Shown: positions 32,036-42,403, numbered from the stretch's first letter. The stretch: DNA of 64,000 bases from an uncultured Erysipelotrichaceae bacterium (GCA_902787955.1 CADAIJ010000006.1:1-64000), one strand, 5' to 3'. Numbers and translations are program-made. Notes: generated from the letters alone by a model not told the origin.

Positions 32036-32063
32036 ATAATATCATAACTTTGTTAGGTTGCAA
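32036..32063 (-). promoter_or_regulatory. Promoter of the tRNA-Asp/tRNA-Gly unit
   Basis: On the minus strand TTGCAA (32058-32063) and TATTAT (32036-32041) are 16 bp apart, just before the tRNA-Asp 5' end at 32022. After insertion of the island the same promoter can read into the broken and the intact tRNA-Gly. Confidence 0.6.
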
Positions 32064-32106
32064 ACAAAAATTAAATAGTATTATTATTCGGGAGTTTTAA
32101 GATTAA

Positions 32107-32406
32107 TTAAGCAATGAATTGTTTTAGTGCTTCAAGTGGCATATAAGTAGATTCTCTTTTAACTAATTCGCCACCTTTAAATAACATTAATGTTGGGATG
32201 GTCATAATTCTAAATTTACGAGCGATATCTCCTAATTCATCAACGTTAATCTTAATGATTTTAAGACCTGTTTCTTTTTCTAAAGCTTCAAGTTCTGGGG
32301 CAAGCATTTTGCATGGACCACACCAATCAGCATAGAAATCGACTAAAACTAAATCTCCTTGTATTTCTTTTTCAAAATCTTGACTGTTTTCTAAATGTAA
32401 AATCAT
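32107..32406 (-). CDS. trxA: Thioredoxin
   Basis: The 99-residue protein is a single thioredoxin domain with the active site ADWCGPCKM near residues 28-36, the conserved IPTLMLFKGGE loop containing the cis-proline, and standard length. It reduces protein disulfides in the cytoplasm with NADPH through thioredoxin reductase. AGGAGGAAA precedes the ATG, 12 bp after the TraX-like gene on the same strand. Confidence 0.96.
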   Translation of the reverse strand: MILHLENSQDFEKEIQGDLVLVDFYADWCGPCKMLAPELEALEKETGLKIIKINVDELGDIARKFRIMTIPTLMLFKGGELVKRESTYMPLEALKQFIA

Positions 32407-32418
32407 ATTTGTTTCCTC

Positions 32419-33312
32419 CTACAACCCAAATATTAAATAAAAAATTCCAAAAAGTATAATGATATGCACCGGAAAGTATAAATAACTTCCGTATTGAAAC
32501 CATTTTGCGTTATATCCTCTTTTACCGTTATAAAATAAAATTGGTAAAAAAGCTGTTATCATCCAGGTCTGAATACTTGATTGATAGATATCTAGTGGGG
32601 CAATATTCCCGTTTTTAATTATTCCTGAGAAAAACACTAATAAGGTGACAATAACAATAACACCAATCGATAACATGTTTGATATTGTTTGTTGATACAT
32701 CTTTGAATCGTTATTATCTTCTGAATTATTATCGACATAGATATATTTTTCACTGAGCTTTTTAGCAAAATAGAATCCCACTCCAAGAAGAAGTCCAATA
32801 AGTGAATAATCACATCTTAGATAGAATGGTAACCAATGAATTGTAACATTGAGGTTATTTCTACTATAAACATCGACTACAAAACATAAAATAATATAGG
32901 CGGCAGGTAAGATAGCTAACCAACTTAGTTTATCTTTTCGGTTTATAAAATAAATAGTTAACGCTATAAAGACTAAATCAATAAACGGAGAGCTAAAACT
33001 ACTTATTGATGAATCGTATAAATAGAATGCTAAAATTTGGAAAATCATTATCACTAAAGCAATGATTCCAATACGCAAAAGATATTTCCAAAAGTTCTTC
33101 GTATGAATAACACCTTCCACAATTAAAAAGACAATAAGTGGGAAAGTTATTCGACCTATTTTAGAGAAGATATCACCTAATTGAAAAGCGAGGTCAGGAT
33201 CAGGCATTTTTCCTGCAAAAACATATAGGATCTTGCCTAAATGATCAATTGTCATGAAAAAATAGGCAATGATTTTAAGCCAGAATCCATTAAGTTTTAA
33301 AAGTCTATTCAT
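32419..33312 (-). CDS. TraX-like multi-pass membrane protein
   Basis: The 297-residue protein has about eight membrane helices and begins KLNGFWLKIIAYFFMTIDHLGK, a start typical of TraX-family proteins, where the Asp-His pair is conserved. Family members are membrane acyltransferase-like proteins first known from F-pilin acetylation, but chromosomal Firmicute members have unknown targets. Its start overlaps the CPBP gene by 8 bp. The family call is by eye. Confidence 0.8.
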   Translation of the reverse strand: MNRLLKLNGFWLKIIAYFFMTIDHLGKILYVFAGKMPDPDLAFQLGDIFSKIGRITFPLIVFLIVEGVIHTKNFWKYLLRIGIIALVIMIFQILAFYLYDSSISSFSSPFIDLVFIALTIYFINRKDKLSWLAILPAAYIILCFVVDVYSRNNLNVTIHWLPFYLRCDYSLIGLLLGVGFYFAKKLSEKYIYVDNNSEDNNDSKMYQQTISNMLSIGVIVIVTLLVFFSGIIKNGNIAPLDIYQSSIQTWMITAFLPILFYNGKRGYNAKWFQYGSYLYFPVHIIILFGIFYLIFGL

Positions 33313-34159
33313 GAGGTATAAATGTTAAGCTTATAGAAAGTAAATTATTTAAAGTATGCGCAGTAATTGATGAAGCAAGACCGAACTTATCGTATAAGAA
33401 CGAGAAGGTAAATCCAGCGAACGCATATAATGGTAGATTAAGTAATTCATTAATCACTTTAGCAAAATAGTCTGGATCACTAAAATTAAATAAAGCGCTA
33501 AAATCAAAATGAATTAAAGCAAAAACTAAAATAACTAATAAATAAGGTAGCCATTTATTAATTCTTCTTAAGATACTAAATAAGCCAACACGATATGTTA
33601 ATTCTTCACAAATTGGGCCAACTAAACCAAAGATTAATATAGAAAGAACTGGATACATTCCAATAATCGTATTGATGCTACTTTCATTGGTGTTGTCTAC
33701 AATCTTAATCTTTAAAATAGTTAGAGTTAAATTATAGATAAAGTTAAAGCCAAAGATAGCGATTAAACCAATTAAACCTGCAACATATGGAACCCATTTT
33801 GCAAATGATTTAAATAGTTTAGGAATATCAACATTAATCGTTCCTAATAAAGCACAAATCAAAACACCATAAGAAACAAAATTAATTATAGCGGTAAAAC
33901 GAAGCATCTCCTCTGCTGGAGTGTCTTTATTAATTCCTAATGCCAGAATTAAAATAACTTGAATAACAAAACTAACAAGTTGAAAACCAATAGATCCACC
34001 GATAGTTAAAAATAATTGTTTAAGCCAATGAAGTGGAACAATGTTTTTATATTCCTTTAAATCATCGTCTTTATTTACTTCTCCACACTTTGGACAAGTT
34101 TCTAATAAAGGGTCATATTTACCCTTGCAGTATTCGCATGTTTTTATAAATTTTGCCAT
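33305..34159 (-). CDS. Zinc-ribbon CPBP-family intramembrane protease
   Basis: I place the start at 34159 (MAKFIKTCEYC); a 28-codon upstream extension has no support. The 284-residue protein has a zinc ribbon (CEYCKGKY, CPKCGE), about eight membrane helices and the CPBP motif set: CEELTYRVGLF (paired Glu and Arg), then FALIHFDFS and a late HTLNNLLS. Such proteases act on membrane or prenylated substrates and are often tied to bacteriocin immunity. The specific role is unknown. Confidence 0.85.
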   Translation of the reverse strand: MAKFIKTCEYCKGKYDPLLETCPKCGEVNKDDDLKEYKNIVPLHWLKQLFLTIGGSIGFQLVSFVIQVILILALGINKDTPAEEMLRFTAIINFVSYGVLICALLGTINVDIPKLFKSFAKWVPYVAGLIGLIAIFGFNFIYNLTLTILKIKIVDNTNESSINTIIGMYPVLSILIFGLVGPICEELTYRVGLFSILRRINKWLPYLLVILVFALIHFDFSALFNFSDPDYFAKVINELLNLPLYAFAGFTFSFLYDKFGLASSITAHTLNNLLSISLTFIPHE

Positions 34160-34190
34160 GAAGTAATTATACAAGTAATCAAAAAATATG

Positions 34191-34196
34191 TATAAT
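34191..34196 (+). promoter_or_regulatory. -10 box of a leaderless promoter
   Basis: TATAAT ends 9 nt before ATG 34206 and no ribosome site lies between. A different ATG at 34188 overlaps the box and is therefore unlikely to be the start. Confidence 0.55.
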
Positions 34197-34205
34197 AATT
34201 TCGCT

Positions 34206-34808
34206 ATGCGAACAATTTTAGAAAGAAATGAAACAACCCTCATTCGTGACCGTTCATCTTTTATCGGTATTTTAATCCACGTTACGAATAAGGATTTTGT
34301 AAAAGATCTTCTAAATGAAATTCGTAAAGAATACCCAAAAGCTAAACACTATTGCTATGCCTATATTATCGGCCAAGATAAGAAGTGCTCTGATGATGGA
34401 GAACCTGCTAAAACCGCGGGTAGACCATTACTTGAACTTCTTGAAAAGAAAGAAATGGATGAATGCCTTCTTGTCGTAGTTAGATATTTTGGTGGAGTCC
34501 TTTTAGGAGCGTCTCGCCTCATGTCTACTTATCTAGAAAGTGGGGTACAAACTCTCGATTCCGCGGACATTGTTTCAATAAAACAAAAGTATGTCTATCA
34601 TATGGAATTATCTTACCGAGATTTTGAAGCCTTAAAAAGAATTGCAAATCACTTATCATATGGCTTGGAAAATATAAATTATGGGACTAAAATTAGTGTC
34701 GATGTTTTGTTAGATAGTTCTGATACTGAAGAACTTGTTAACAAATTCCCTAATGCTTCAATTGAAGTTTATGGACAAAAGAAAGTGTATAAGAGGGATT
34801 ATCAATGA
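34206..34808 (+). CDS. yigZ: YigZ/IMPACT-family protein
   Basis: The 200-residue protein carries the IMPACT N-terminal domain with KDFVKDLLNEIRKEYPKAKHYCYAY, the conserved SDDGEPAKTAGRPLLELL and VVRYFGGVLLGA, followed by a small ferredoxin-like C-terminal domain. Homologues are linked to ribosome or nucleic-acid function and tRNA binding. The stop overlaps the start of the M24 peptidase by 4 bp. I chose ATG 34206 because the promoter -10 lies over the upstream ATG. Confidence 0.9.
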   Translation: MRTILERNETTLIRDRSSFIGILIHVTNKDFVKDLLNEIRKEYPKAKHYCYAYIIGQDKKCSDDGEPAKTAGRPLLELLEKKEMDECLLVVVRYFGGVLLGASRLMSTYLESGVQTLDSADIVSIKQKYVYHMELSYRDFEALKRIANHLSYGLENINYGTKISVDVLLDSSDTEELVNKFPNASIEVYGQKKVYKRDYQ

Positions 34809-36070
34809 TTAGTGCAAATGAATATAAAGAACGTAGAGAAAGACTACTAGACAAACTTGATGAAGGTACTTTAGTCATTCTTTTCGCTGGAGCCGCACGT
34901 AAATCAAGCGCGGACGCAACTTATGATTTTGAAGTTAACCGTAACTTCTATTATTTAACCGGTATCGATCAAGAAAACTCCATATTAATGCTCGTTCGTG
35001 GTTTCTCAGAAAACCATGTCATCTTATTTATTGATGAAAAAGACGAAAGAAAAGAAAAATGGACTGGTTTAAAACTTCCAATTGACGAAGCAGTCAATAT
35101 CTCCGGTATTGAAGATGTTTTATTAACTTCTTCATATGAAGGAAAACTTGAAGTTATCTTAAATAAAGAAAATGGTATTTACGGCTTAATTAAAACAGTC
35201 TGCTTAGATTTAGAAAAAGAACTTAAGATAGCGGAATGTAAATCCACAAACGAATATGCCACTGAATTAGGTTTAAGATTCCCACATATTAAAGTTTTTG
35301 ATATCTACCGTGATATCGCTAACTTAAGAATGGTTAAATCTCCTGAAGAAATTGAATTAATTAAAGATGCGATTAGAACAACTGAAGTTGGTTTAAATAA
35401 TGTCTTAAAAACCATGGAAGTTGGTAAATATGAATACAATCTTCGTAACATGTTTGAATTTACTGTCGCCGAAGATATGCAAGCTAAATTAGCTTTCCCA
35501 ACAATCGTGGCATCTGGTAAAAACGGTATTATTCTCCATTATCCAAACGCTCATAGTTTACTCAATAATCACGAATTAGTTTTAATGGATTGTGGGGCTC
35601 GTAAATCTTATTACTGTGCCGATATTTCCCGCACATACCCAATCAATGGGACTTTTAGTGAGAAACAAAAAGAGATTTATGAAATCGTTTTAGCCTGTAA
35701 TAAGTTAACCGCTAACTTCATTAGACCAGGGGTTACAATTCAAGAAGTTAAAGACTTTGCTAAAAACTTCCTCGCGGATGAATGTCTCGCTCATGGTTTA
35801 ATCGAAAAGAAGGAAAATATTATTAAAGTTTATTATCATGGTTGCTCTCACCATTTAGGTTTAGACACCCATGATGTTTCTGATACTTTAGCTAAACCAC
35901 TTGAACCAGGAAATATTATTACTGATGAACCAGGTTTATACTTTAAAGAATTTGGTATTGGTATTCGTATCGAAGATGATATCTTAGTTACTGAAACTGG
36001 ATCTGAATGTTTATCTAAAGATATCATTAAAGAAGTTGAAGATATCGAAAGAATCCTTCAATCTAGATAA
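34805..36070 (+). CDS. pepP: Xaa-Pro aminopeptidase (M24 family)
   Basis: The 421-residue protein has an N-terminal creatinase-like domain (ADATYDFEVNRNFYYLTGI) and a C-terminal pita-bread domain. All metal ligands can be seen: MDCGARKSYYCADISRTYP (two Asp), HGCSHHLGLDTHDV (His), DEPGLYF (Glu) and GIRIEDDIL (Glu). It removes an N-terminal residue before proline in the cytoplasm. It is coupled to the yigZ gene by ATGA. Confidence 0.95.
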   Translation: MISANEYKERRERLLDKLDEGTLVILFAGAARKSSADATYDFEVNRNFYYLTGIDQENSILMLVRGFSENHVILFIDEKDERKEKWTGLKLPIDEAVNISGIEDVLLTSSYEGKLEVILNKENGIYGLIKTVCLDLEKELKIAECKSTNEYATELGLRFPHIKVFDIYRDIANLRMVKSPEEIELIKDAIRTTEVGLNNVLKTMEVGKYEYNLRNMFEFTVAEDMQAKLAFPTIVASGKNGIILHYPNAHSLLNNHELVLMDCGARKSYYCADISRTYPINGTFSEKQKEIYEIVLACNKLTANFIRPGVTIQEVKDFAKNFLADECLAHGLIEKKENIIKVYYHGCSHHLGLDTHDVSDTLAKPLEPGNIITDEPGLYFKEFGIGIRIEDDILVTETGSECLSKDIIKEVEDIERILQSR

Positions 36071-36084
36071 TCAAATTTATAAAG

Positions 36085-36108
36085 AAAAGACTGGCACGCC
36101 AGTCTTTT
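36085..36108. terminator. Bidirectional terminator
   Basis: AAAAGACTGGC (36085-36095) pairs with GCCAGTCTTTT (36098-36108) between the convergent peptidase and nuclease genes. Confidence 0.85.
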
Positions 36109-36123
36109 TAATTACTGAAGTAA

Positions 36124-39100
36124 TTATTCTTCTTTTCTTCTTCTAATAATATAGAAGGAAGCAACACTAATTATAGCAATCGAACCCACGACAAGAATGA
36201 TAATTAGTTGATTAGCAGAATTACTGTTTAATCTTGGGTTTGTAACGGAATTAGAAATTACTCTATCAATAAAGTTAGTAAATGTTGATGTTCCGTATTT
36301 TCGAATGATTTGATCATAACGAGCCATTGCTTGAGCGCGCCATGACGCTTCTAAATCATTATTAGCAGTTGTTTCTTTAAGAATAGTTTTCGCTCTTTGA
36401 GTTAAAGCAGTATATGCAGTGTTTGCGGTGCTCCACTTCATTCCAGATTGATTATAACCGTCATTCATACATCCTGAAGTGTAATCAGTTAAGAATGCTT
36501 CACCAAATTGATCAGCTTCATATTCGTATGATTTAAAAATCATAACGTTACGTAATAAACTGCCACTATCATGGTTTTCACAACTGAATCTAGGAGTGGT
36601 ATTTCCGCCATAATACATATTAATTTGGTCATTACTATATGTACCGTTACAGATAATATTTGCAAAGCCATTATTAATTGTTATTGTCCATTTAGAATTA
36701 TCATCAAGTGTTTCTGTTGTTTGCAAATTATGATGTGAATCAGACGCTGGGTATAAATAACCTCCAGTCACATTTAAAACCCATTCATTAGAAGAACCGG
36801 TTAATGTGATGACTTCATAGTTGTTGTGTTCACTAATATTTGCAACAGTATTATTGTTTGTTAATGAAATTGAATTAGCGGTGCGAACATAAGGATCTTG
36901 TGAACCCATTACTAAATAATCATTTTCACCTTTCATACCAATAAGAAGAATTTTATCGTTTTCTCTTAAGTCTGAAATGTCATTTACTTTTTCAAAAATT
37001 TCATAATCTGTAGTTGGGTTAAAGGCTGGTGTATCATCATTTAGTTCAATTAAAACGCCATTGATATAAATGCTGTTTGCTGTACATGTCACAGTAATAG
37101 TAATTTTCCCATCGAGGGGACTTGTTGCGGTATATTCGATGGTTCTAAGGGTTGTTCCACCTGTAGTAGTGATTTCACTTACAGGTGTTAAAGAGGTGCT
37201 GCCAACTTTGATATCAACACTACCTGCGCCCTTAGTTGCATTAGTACAATATGATAAAGTAATCTTACTTACTTTTTTATATGAAATAGGTGATATTGCA
37301 CCTGCTCCAGAAAGTGAGCTTGTAATTTGGACCCCTTGATTAGATTGTAGCGAATTACCATCCTTAATGGATTCCCAGTTATTAGTTTCTGACGCACCTT
37401 CAATTGTTGTTCCGCTAACAGCGCCCCAACTTTTTGAATTAAAGCGGAAAGCAATTGTAGTGATTTCAGCAACCTCAACTTCACAACTATCGCTTAATCC
37501 ATTAGAGGCATAAGCAGTAATTGTTACAGTTCCTTTTGAAAGTCCTGTTACTAAACCTTCATCAGATACTGAAGCAATTTCTTCATCACTTGTAGTCCAT
37601 GAAATTGATTTATCATCAGCATCATCCGGAAGGACACTAGCGGATAATTGCAGTTCTTCATCAATTAAAATTGATGCGGAATGCTTATCTAATGTAATGC
37701 TTGTAACTTGAATTGGGATTGCTTCGTAAGAAACTTCAATTGATAAGATTTGAACATTAGCAGTCGATGTTGAAATATTCCAGTATAGTTTACTTACATC
37801 ACTGTTATCGGAAGAAAATGTTCCACTTTTAGTGACTGCGCCTGTGACTGTTGAATCTCTTTCATCTAGCACTTCGTCAGAGTAAGATATGCCAATTTTT
37901 CCACTTACACCTGTTGAACTACTAAATGTTACATTAATGTTTGTTGGATAATAGCCTGTTGGACAATTTGATGAATAAATATACCCATAATTTGAATAAT
38001 ACATGGCGTAGTTATATTTGGTGCCACCCTTTGATTGAGTATTAACACCTGAATAATTAATTGTTAAATCATTAGTATTAACGATAGATTTTTTGATTGT
38101 TCCGCTTGTGCCTTGATCGCCATAACCCTCTGTGTAATCGCTTAAAGAAATAGTTGTATCTAAACCAGTAGTTCCTGAATCAGAAATAACTTTCACATTA
38201 CATGTTTTGGTATAAACTTTTTCGTTAATAGTAGCTGTTACTGTAATAGTAGCGTTACCAGCACTAATGCCTGTAACAGTAATAGTGCTTCCACTCGTGG
38301 AAGAAATAGAAGCAACTTCGCTATTTGAAGTCTCCCAAGTTAAAGGTACATTACTTGATGGAGTCGCGGTTAAATTAACGGTTTCATCAACCATTAAAGA
38401 TTCGCTTGTGCTACTGATTCCTAATGAATCACCAGAAGCATTTTTATATCCATTAATTACATCACTATTTAAATCTACATAACCAGAAGGAGTGCTATCG
38501 TAAGAGACATAAGTGCTTCCGTTATAGTTTACTGTTCCCCAAATATAATCAGCCCATTCAGGATAATCAATAAATGGATTTCTATTTTTGGTGTAGTTTC
38601 TAAATAATAAATTATTCCTATGGATTTCAAATTCATCAACTGGGTCAGCATGATGCCACGCTAATAAATCGGTAAGGACACCCATTTTTCCTGTTAAAGT
38701 TGTGGATGAAGCATATCCTTTTTCTTTGAAATCACTATTTTGGACTAATTCAAGATTAGGATTGTTGGAATCAATCCCATCAGAATCGCTGCCAGATAAA
38801 TAGTTGTATCTTGCAACCATGTAGAAAATGGCTCTAGCAATATCACCTTTATCCGAATCTTGTGGTTCAAAAACATAATTAGTGTCACCATTTCCTAAAG
38901 TTTTAGAATAACCATAAAGGTTACCTTCAAGGTTATAGTATTCGGTACCGGCATCGGAGTAAGTTCTATTCTTATCAACATAAGCAAAATAATAATTGCT
39001 ATGGTAAGATCCGTTAACTTTACCATTTCCTGCCCAAAGATGCATCGGGTCGCCTCTAGCTCCTGCTCCACCTTTGGTTTCAAAGCCATTTGATTTTGCC

Positions 39101-39642
39101 CAAATATGTTCTTGATTTATACCCCATTGAGATTGATCATGATCTCCCCATGCGGTAGTAAGATTCTCATCATCACGATTAATGTATAAAGCATGGACAT
39201 ATGGTCCAGGATTTTGAGCGCTAACTGTTTCTAAATATGAATAGCCAGTAATCTTATTTGTGTTGGCATTATAACCAGCAATTTCAGATGCAGGTGATTT
39301 GACCCAGTCTCTATCAATAATTTCATACAGCTTCCAAATACTTGTCTTAGCAGAGTCGTATGAAAAATATTTTTGGTCAAGTTTTAATCTAGTCTTTAAA
39401 TTTTTTAGTAAATTAGTTCCTTTAAGTTCATTTTCGCCGAGTGAACCAAGAGTAGTGGAGTAATAATTTTTAATTTCATCTTCGCTACAATCATTTAAAT
39501 CAATATTTTTAGTTGGCGAAGCTGTGTCATATTGACTAGCGCCATTTGCTTCAGAAGCGTTAGCAACTGTTAAAGCGCTAAAGGCACCTAAACCTAAAGC
39601 AATAGATGATAAAATAAGTGATAATTTTGTTTTTGTCTTCAT
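36124..39642 (-). CDS. Large secreted endonuclease I with Ig-like domains
   Basis: The 1172-residue protein has a signal peptide (residues 1-29, ending in ANASE). An endonuclease I domain lies at about 110-345, with NQEHIWAKSNG, a GARGDPMHLWAG segment and a following SNYYFAYVD. Two bacterial Ig-like (Big_2) domains lie at about 400-485 (SNVPLTWETSNSEVASIS) and 642-725 (DDKSISWTTSDEEIASVSD). The C terminus has a membrane helix and RRRKEE, with no LPXTG. It likely sits on the cell surface and degrades DNA for nucleotide supply or biofilm turnover. Ligands of the long region between 725 and 1130 are unknown. Confidence 0.88.
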   Translation of the reverse strand: MKTKTKLSLILSSIALGLGAFSALTVANASEANGASQYDTASPTKNIDLNDCSEDEIKNYYSTTLGSLGENELKGTNLLKNLKTRLKLDQKYFSYDSAKTSIWKLYEIIDRDWVKSPASEIAGYNANTNKITGYSYLETVSAQNPGPYVHALYINRDDENLTTAWGDHDQSQWGINQEHIWAKSNGFETKGGAGARGDPMHLWAGNGKVNGSYHSNYYFAYVDKNRTYSDAGTEYYNLEGNLYGYSKTLGNGDTNYVFEPQDSDKGDIARAIFYMVARYNYLSGSDSDGIDSNNPNLELVQNSDFKEKGYASSTTLTGKMGVLTDLLAWHHADPVDEFEIHRNNLLFRNYTKNRNPFIDYPEWADYIWGTVNYNGSTYVSYDSTPSGYVDLNSDVINGYKNASGDSLGISSTSESLMVDETVNLTATPSSNVPLTWETSNSEVASISSTSGSTITVTGISAGNATITVTATINEKVYTKTCNVKVISDSGTTGLDTTISLSDYTEGYGDQGTSGTIKKSIVNTNDLTINYSGVNTQSKGGTKYNYAMYYSNYGYIYSSNCPTGYYPTNINVTFSSSTGVSGKIGISYSDEVLDERDSTVTGAVTKSGTFSSDNSDVSKLYWNISTSTANVQILSIEVSYEAIPIQVTSITLDKHSASILIDEELQLSASVLPDDADDKSISWTTSDEEIASVSDEGLVTGLSKGTVTITAYASNGLSDSCEVEVAEITTIAFRFNSKSWGAVSGTTIEGASETNNWESIKDGNSLQSNQGVQITSSLSGAGAISPISYKKVSKITLSYCTNATKGAGSVDIKVGSTSLTPVSEITTTGGTTLRTIEYTATSPLDGKITITVTCTANSIYINGVLIELNDDTPAFNPTTDYEIFEKVNDISDLRENDKILLIGMKGENDYLVMGSQDPYVRTANSISLTNNNTVANISEHNNYEVITLTGSSNEWVLNVTGGYLYPASDSHHNLQTTETLDDNSKWTITINNGFANIICNGTYSNDQINMYYGGNTTPRFSCENHDSGSLLRNVMIFKSYEYEADQFGEAFLTDYTSGCMNDGYNQSGMKWSTANTAYTALTQRAKTILKETTANNDLEASWRAQAMARYDQIIRKYGTSTFTNFIDRVISNSVTNPRLNSNSANQLIIILVVGSIAIISVASFYIIRRRKEE

Positions 39643-39781
39643 AAGGGGTCTTTATTAATAAAGCATTTATAAAATAAAAACTCAACCACTAATTTGTAAA
39701 TAATTATAAAAGTAAGTTTGTCCTATTTTTACAAAGTAAAATAATGTTATAATCTAATTTAGAATTAAGGATGGACCTATT

Positions 39782-41272
39782 ATGACTAAATTTGTAATGG
39801 CAATTGACCAAGGAACTACTTCGACACGCGCGATTCTTTTTGATTATGAAGGAAACGCGATTAGTACTGCTCAAAGAGAAGTTCCAAACATTTTTCCAAA
39901 TGAAGGTTGGGTAGAAATATCTCCACTTAAAGTTTGGATATCAGTTGTTGATGTTATAAATGAAGTTTTAATTAACGCTAATACAGATATGGCTCACATT
40001 GACTCTATTGGTATTACTAACCAAAGAGAGACTGCAATTATCTGGGAAAAAGAAACTGGATTACCTGTTTACAACGGTGTTGTTTGGCAGTCTAGACAAT
40101 CAGTCGATATTTGTGAATCTTTAGAAGAATATCGTGAAATAATCCATCAGAAGTCCGGTCTTTTGATAAATCCATACTTCTCCGCTAGTAAGATTAGATG
40201 GATTCTTGATCATATCCCAAACGGTCAAGAAAGAGCGGAAGCTGGCGAACTTATGTTTGGTACAGTTGATACTTGGATTATCTATAAATTAACTCAAGGA
40301 AGAACATTCGCTACTGATGTTACTAATGCTTCACGCACCATGTTGTTCAATATTTTCGAACTTAAATGGGATGATGAATTACTTAGAATCTTTAACGTTC
40401 CAAAGTGCATGCTTCCAGAAGTTAAAGCTAGTAGTGATGATTATGGTGAAGCTTCATATTTCCCAGGTAATGTCCATATCTTTGCAGACGCTGGTGACCA
40501 ACACGCATCCTTATTTGGTCATAACTGTTTTAACGCTGGTGATTCTAAAAATACTTATGGTACTGGTTGCTTTATGCTTATGAATACTGGTACAAAACCA
40601 ATTCTTTCTAAAAACGGCTTATTAACCACTATTGCGTGGAAGATTAAAGATCAAGTCGTGTACGCTTTAGAAGGTTCAGTCTTTGTTGGTGGCGCTTCTA
40701 TTCAATGGCTAAGAGATGGCTTACAAGTTATTGAAAAAGCTAGTGAATCAGAAAAATACGCTACAAAAGTTGAAGATTCTGAAGGCGTCTATTTTGTTCC
40801 AGCCTTTGTTGGACTTGGCACACCATATTGGGATGATGATGTAAGAGGCTCTATGTTTGGAATTACTAGAGCTACAACTAAAAACCACATTATTAGAGCA
40901 ACACTTGAAGCTATTGCCTATCAAACTAGAGATGTCTTCGAAGTTATGAAGAAAGAAGCTGGCATTGAAATTAACTCTTTAAGAGTTGACGGTGGTGCAA
41001 CCCAGAATAACTTCCTAATGCAATTCCAATCCGACATCCTTCAATTAGAAGTTAAGAAACCTAAATGTTTAGAAACAACTGCATTAGGTGCAGCTTATCT
41101 TGCGGGATTATATTCAGGATACTGGAAAGATACTTGGGATATTAGAAGTAAACATCAATACCAAGCTAAATTTAATCCAAAGATGGATAAAGAAGTTGCC
41201 GCTAAAAAGTTAAAAGGTTGGGATTTAGCGGTCAAATGTGCTATTAATTTTAAACCAAGAAGAGAAAAATAA
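39782..41272 (+). CDS. glpK: Glycerol kinase
   Basis: The 496-residue protein is a full-length FGGY kinase with the glycerol-kinase signatures AIDQGTTSTRAILFD, TNQRETAIIWEKETG, WQSRQS, GDQHASLFGH and DGGATQNNFLMQFQSDIL. It phosphorylates glycerol to glycerol-3-phosphate with ATP. It may receive glycerol released after glycerophosphodiester breakdown. AAGGATGG precedes the ATG, and a TATAAT lies about 30 bp upstream. The following gene starts immediately after its stop. Confidence 0.96.
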   Translation: MTKFVMAIDQGTTSTRAILFDYEGNAISTAQREVPNIFPNEGWVEISPLKVWISVVDVINEVLINANTDMAHIDSIGITNQRETAIIWEKETGLPVYNGVVWQSRQSVDICESLEEYREIIHQKSGLLINPYFSASKIRWILDHIPNGQERAEAGELMFGTVDTWIIYKLTQGRTFATDVTNASRTMLFNIFELKWDDELLRIFNVPKCMLPEVKASSDDYGEASYFPGNVHIFADAGDQHASLFGHNCFNAGDSKNTYGTGCFMLMNTGTKPILSKNGLLTTIAWKIKDQVVYALEGSVFVGGASIQWLRDGLQVIEKASESEKYATKVEDSEGVYFVPAFVGLGTPYWDDDVRGSMFGITRATTKNHIIRATLEAIAYQTRDVFEVMKKEAGIEINSLRVDGGATQNNFLMQFQSDILQLEVKKPKCLETTALGAAYLAGLYSGYWKDTWDIRSKHQYQAKFNPKMDKEVAAKKLKGWDLAVKCAINFKPRREK

Positions 41273-42397
41273 ATGAAGAACATACCAATTAGTCGTGAGC
41301 ATTTCGAAATCGTTTATCAAAACCTCAATGTTTCAAGTAGGATTGATAAGGATTTTATTTACGATGCCTATTGTATCGCGATTGATGGCGCAAATGATCT
41401 CGCGGAATCTAATGTTCTTGGAAGAGAAATTCCAATTAACCCTGTTTCTTTAATTCTTTATTTAATTAATGAATATGGCTTTTATTTAGATACAACTAAA
41501 AGCACAAACGAACAAATTAAAGAAGATGAAAAGGCAGCTAGAATTATTATTTCTACCTCCCTTGATAAATACTTTACTAACGAACATTTAGATTTCAAAA
41601 ATGAAACCCATATTTCTAAATTTTCCCCGCAGATCTCCACTCTTTCACTATATATCAACTTTATTTTGGGGGTCTTGAATCGTTATCGTAAAAGAGAACC
41701 TAAGACTACTTTAATTACTGATATTCTCCAAAAAGGTTTTTCAATGGCAAAAGCTATTCTTGAACTTATGGTGTCTGGTTTTGAAACCGAAGCATTTTCT
41801 ACTTGGAGAACAATTCACGAAACTGAATGTATCTTATTATTACTTGTCAGTAATGGAGATAAAGCTATCAAATCATATTTAAGACATATGGAATATGCGA
41901 TGGCATATCGTGGAATCATTCCTTCTAAAGAAGAAACTGACGCAATCTTTGTAGAAATTAAAGAACACATGAAAGAACACGATCTTAAATCCAAAGATAT
42001 GAAAAAATTCATTGAATATGGTTGGCTTTATTCAATTGATAGCGCAATTGAAACTGAAGGATTTAAACTTAATTTCCGCGATGGTGTGGAACGTTTAGCA
42101 AATCTTTCCCAATATTCCTCTAACTATGAAATGGCATCTGAGATTGCTCATAGTTCACCATTAATGATTTATTCTAAATCTGATTATTATTTGCATCTTG
42201 TCTTATTAAATCTATTTGAATCTTTCTTTAGACTTGAAAAAGTATTTACTCAAATCTATTTAAATAATATTTCTAAAGAAGAAGCAGATAGATACTTAAT
42301 GATGAGAAATTTATATTATTCTCAGCTTGAAGTTTTATATCATTCAGAAAGACAAATATTCGCTCATAAATTTAAAACCGTAAATAGGTTAAATTGA
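41273..42397 (+). CDS. DUF5677-like protein
   Basis: The 374-residue soluble helical protein contains the pattern AILELMVSGFETEAFSTWRTIHE and the later HSSPLMIY, typical of the DUF5677 group. The function of the group is unknown. The ATG lies directly after the stop of glycerol kinase (TAAATG), so the two genes share a transcript, though no metabolic link is evident. Family assignment rests on pattern by eye. Confidence 0.7.
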   Translation: MKNIPISREHFEIVYQNLNVSSRIDKDFIYDAYCIAIDGANDLAESNVLGREIPINPVSLILYLINEYGFYLDTTKSTNEQIKEDEKAARIIISTSLDKYFTNEHLDFKNETHISKFSPQISTLSLYINFILGVLNRYRKREPKTTLITDILQKGFSMAKAILELMVSGFETEAFSTWRTIHETECILLLLVSNGDKAIKSYLRHMEYAMAYRGIIPSKEETDAIFVEIKEHMKEHDLKSKDMKKFIEYGWLYSIDSAIETEGFKLNFRDGVERLANLSQYSSNYEMASEIAHSSPLMIYSKSDYYLHLVLLNLFESFFRLEKVFTQIYLNNISKEEADRYLMMRNLYYSQLEVLYHSERQIFAHKFKTVNRLN

Positions 42398-42403
42398 GTA
42401 CAA

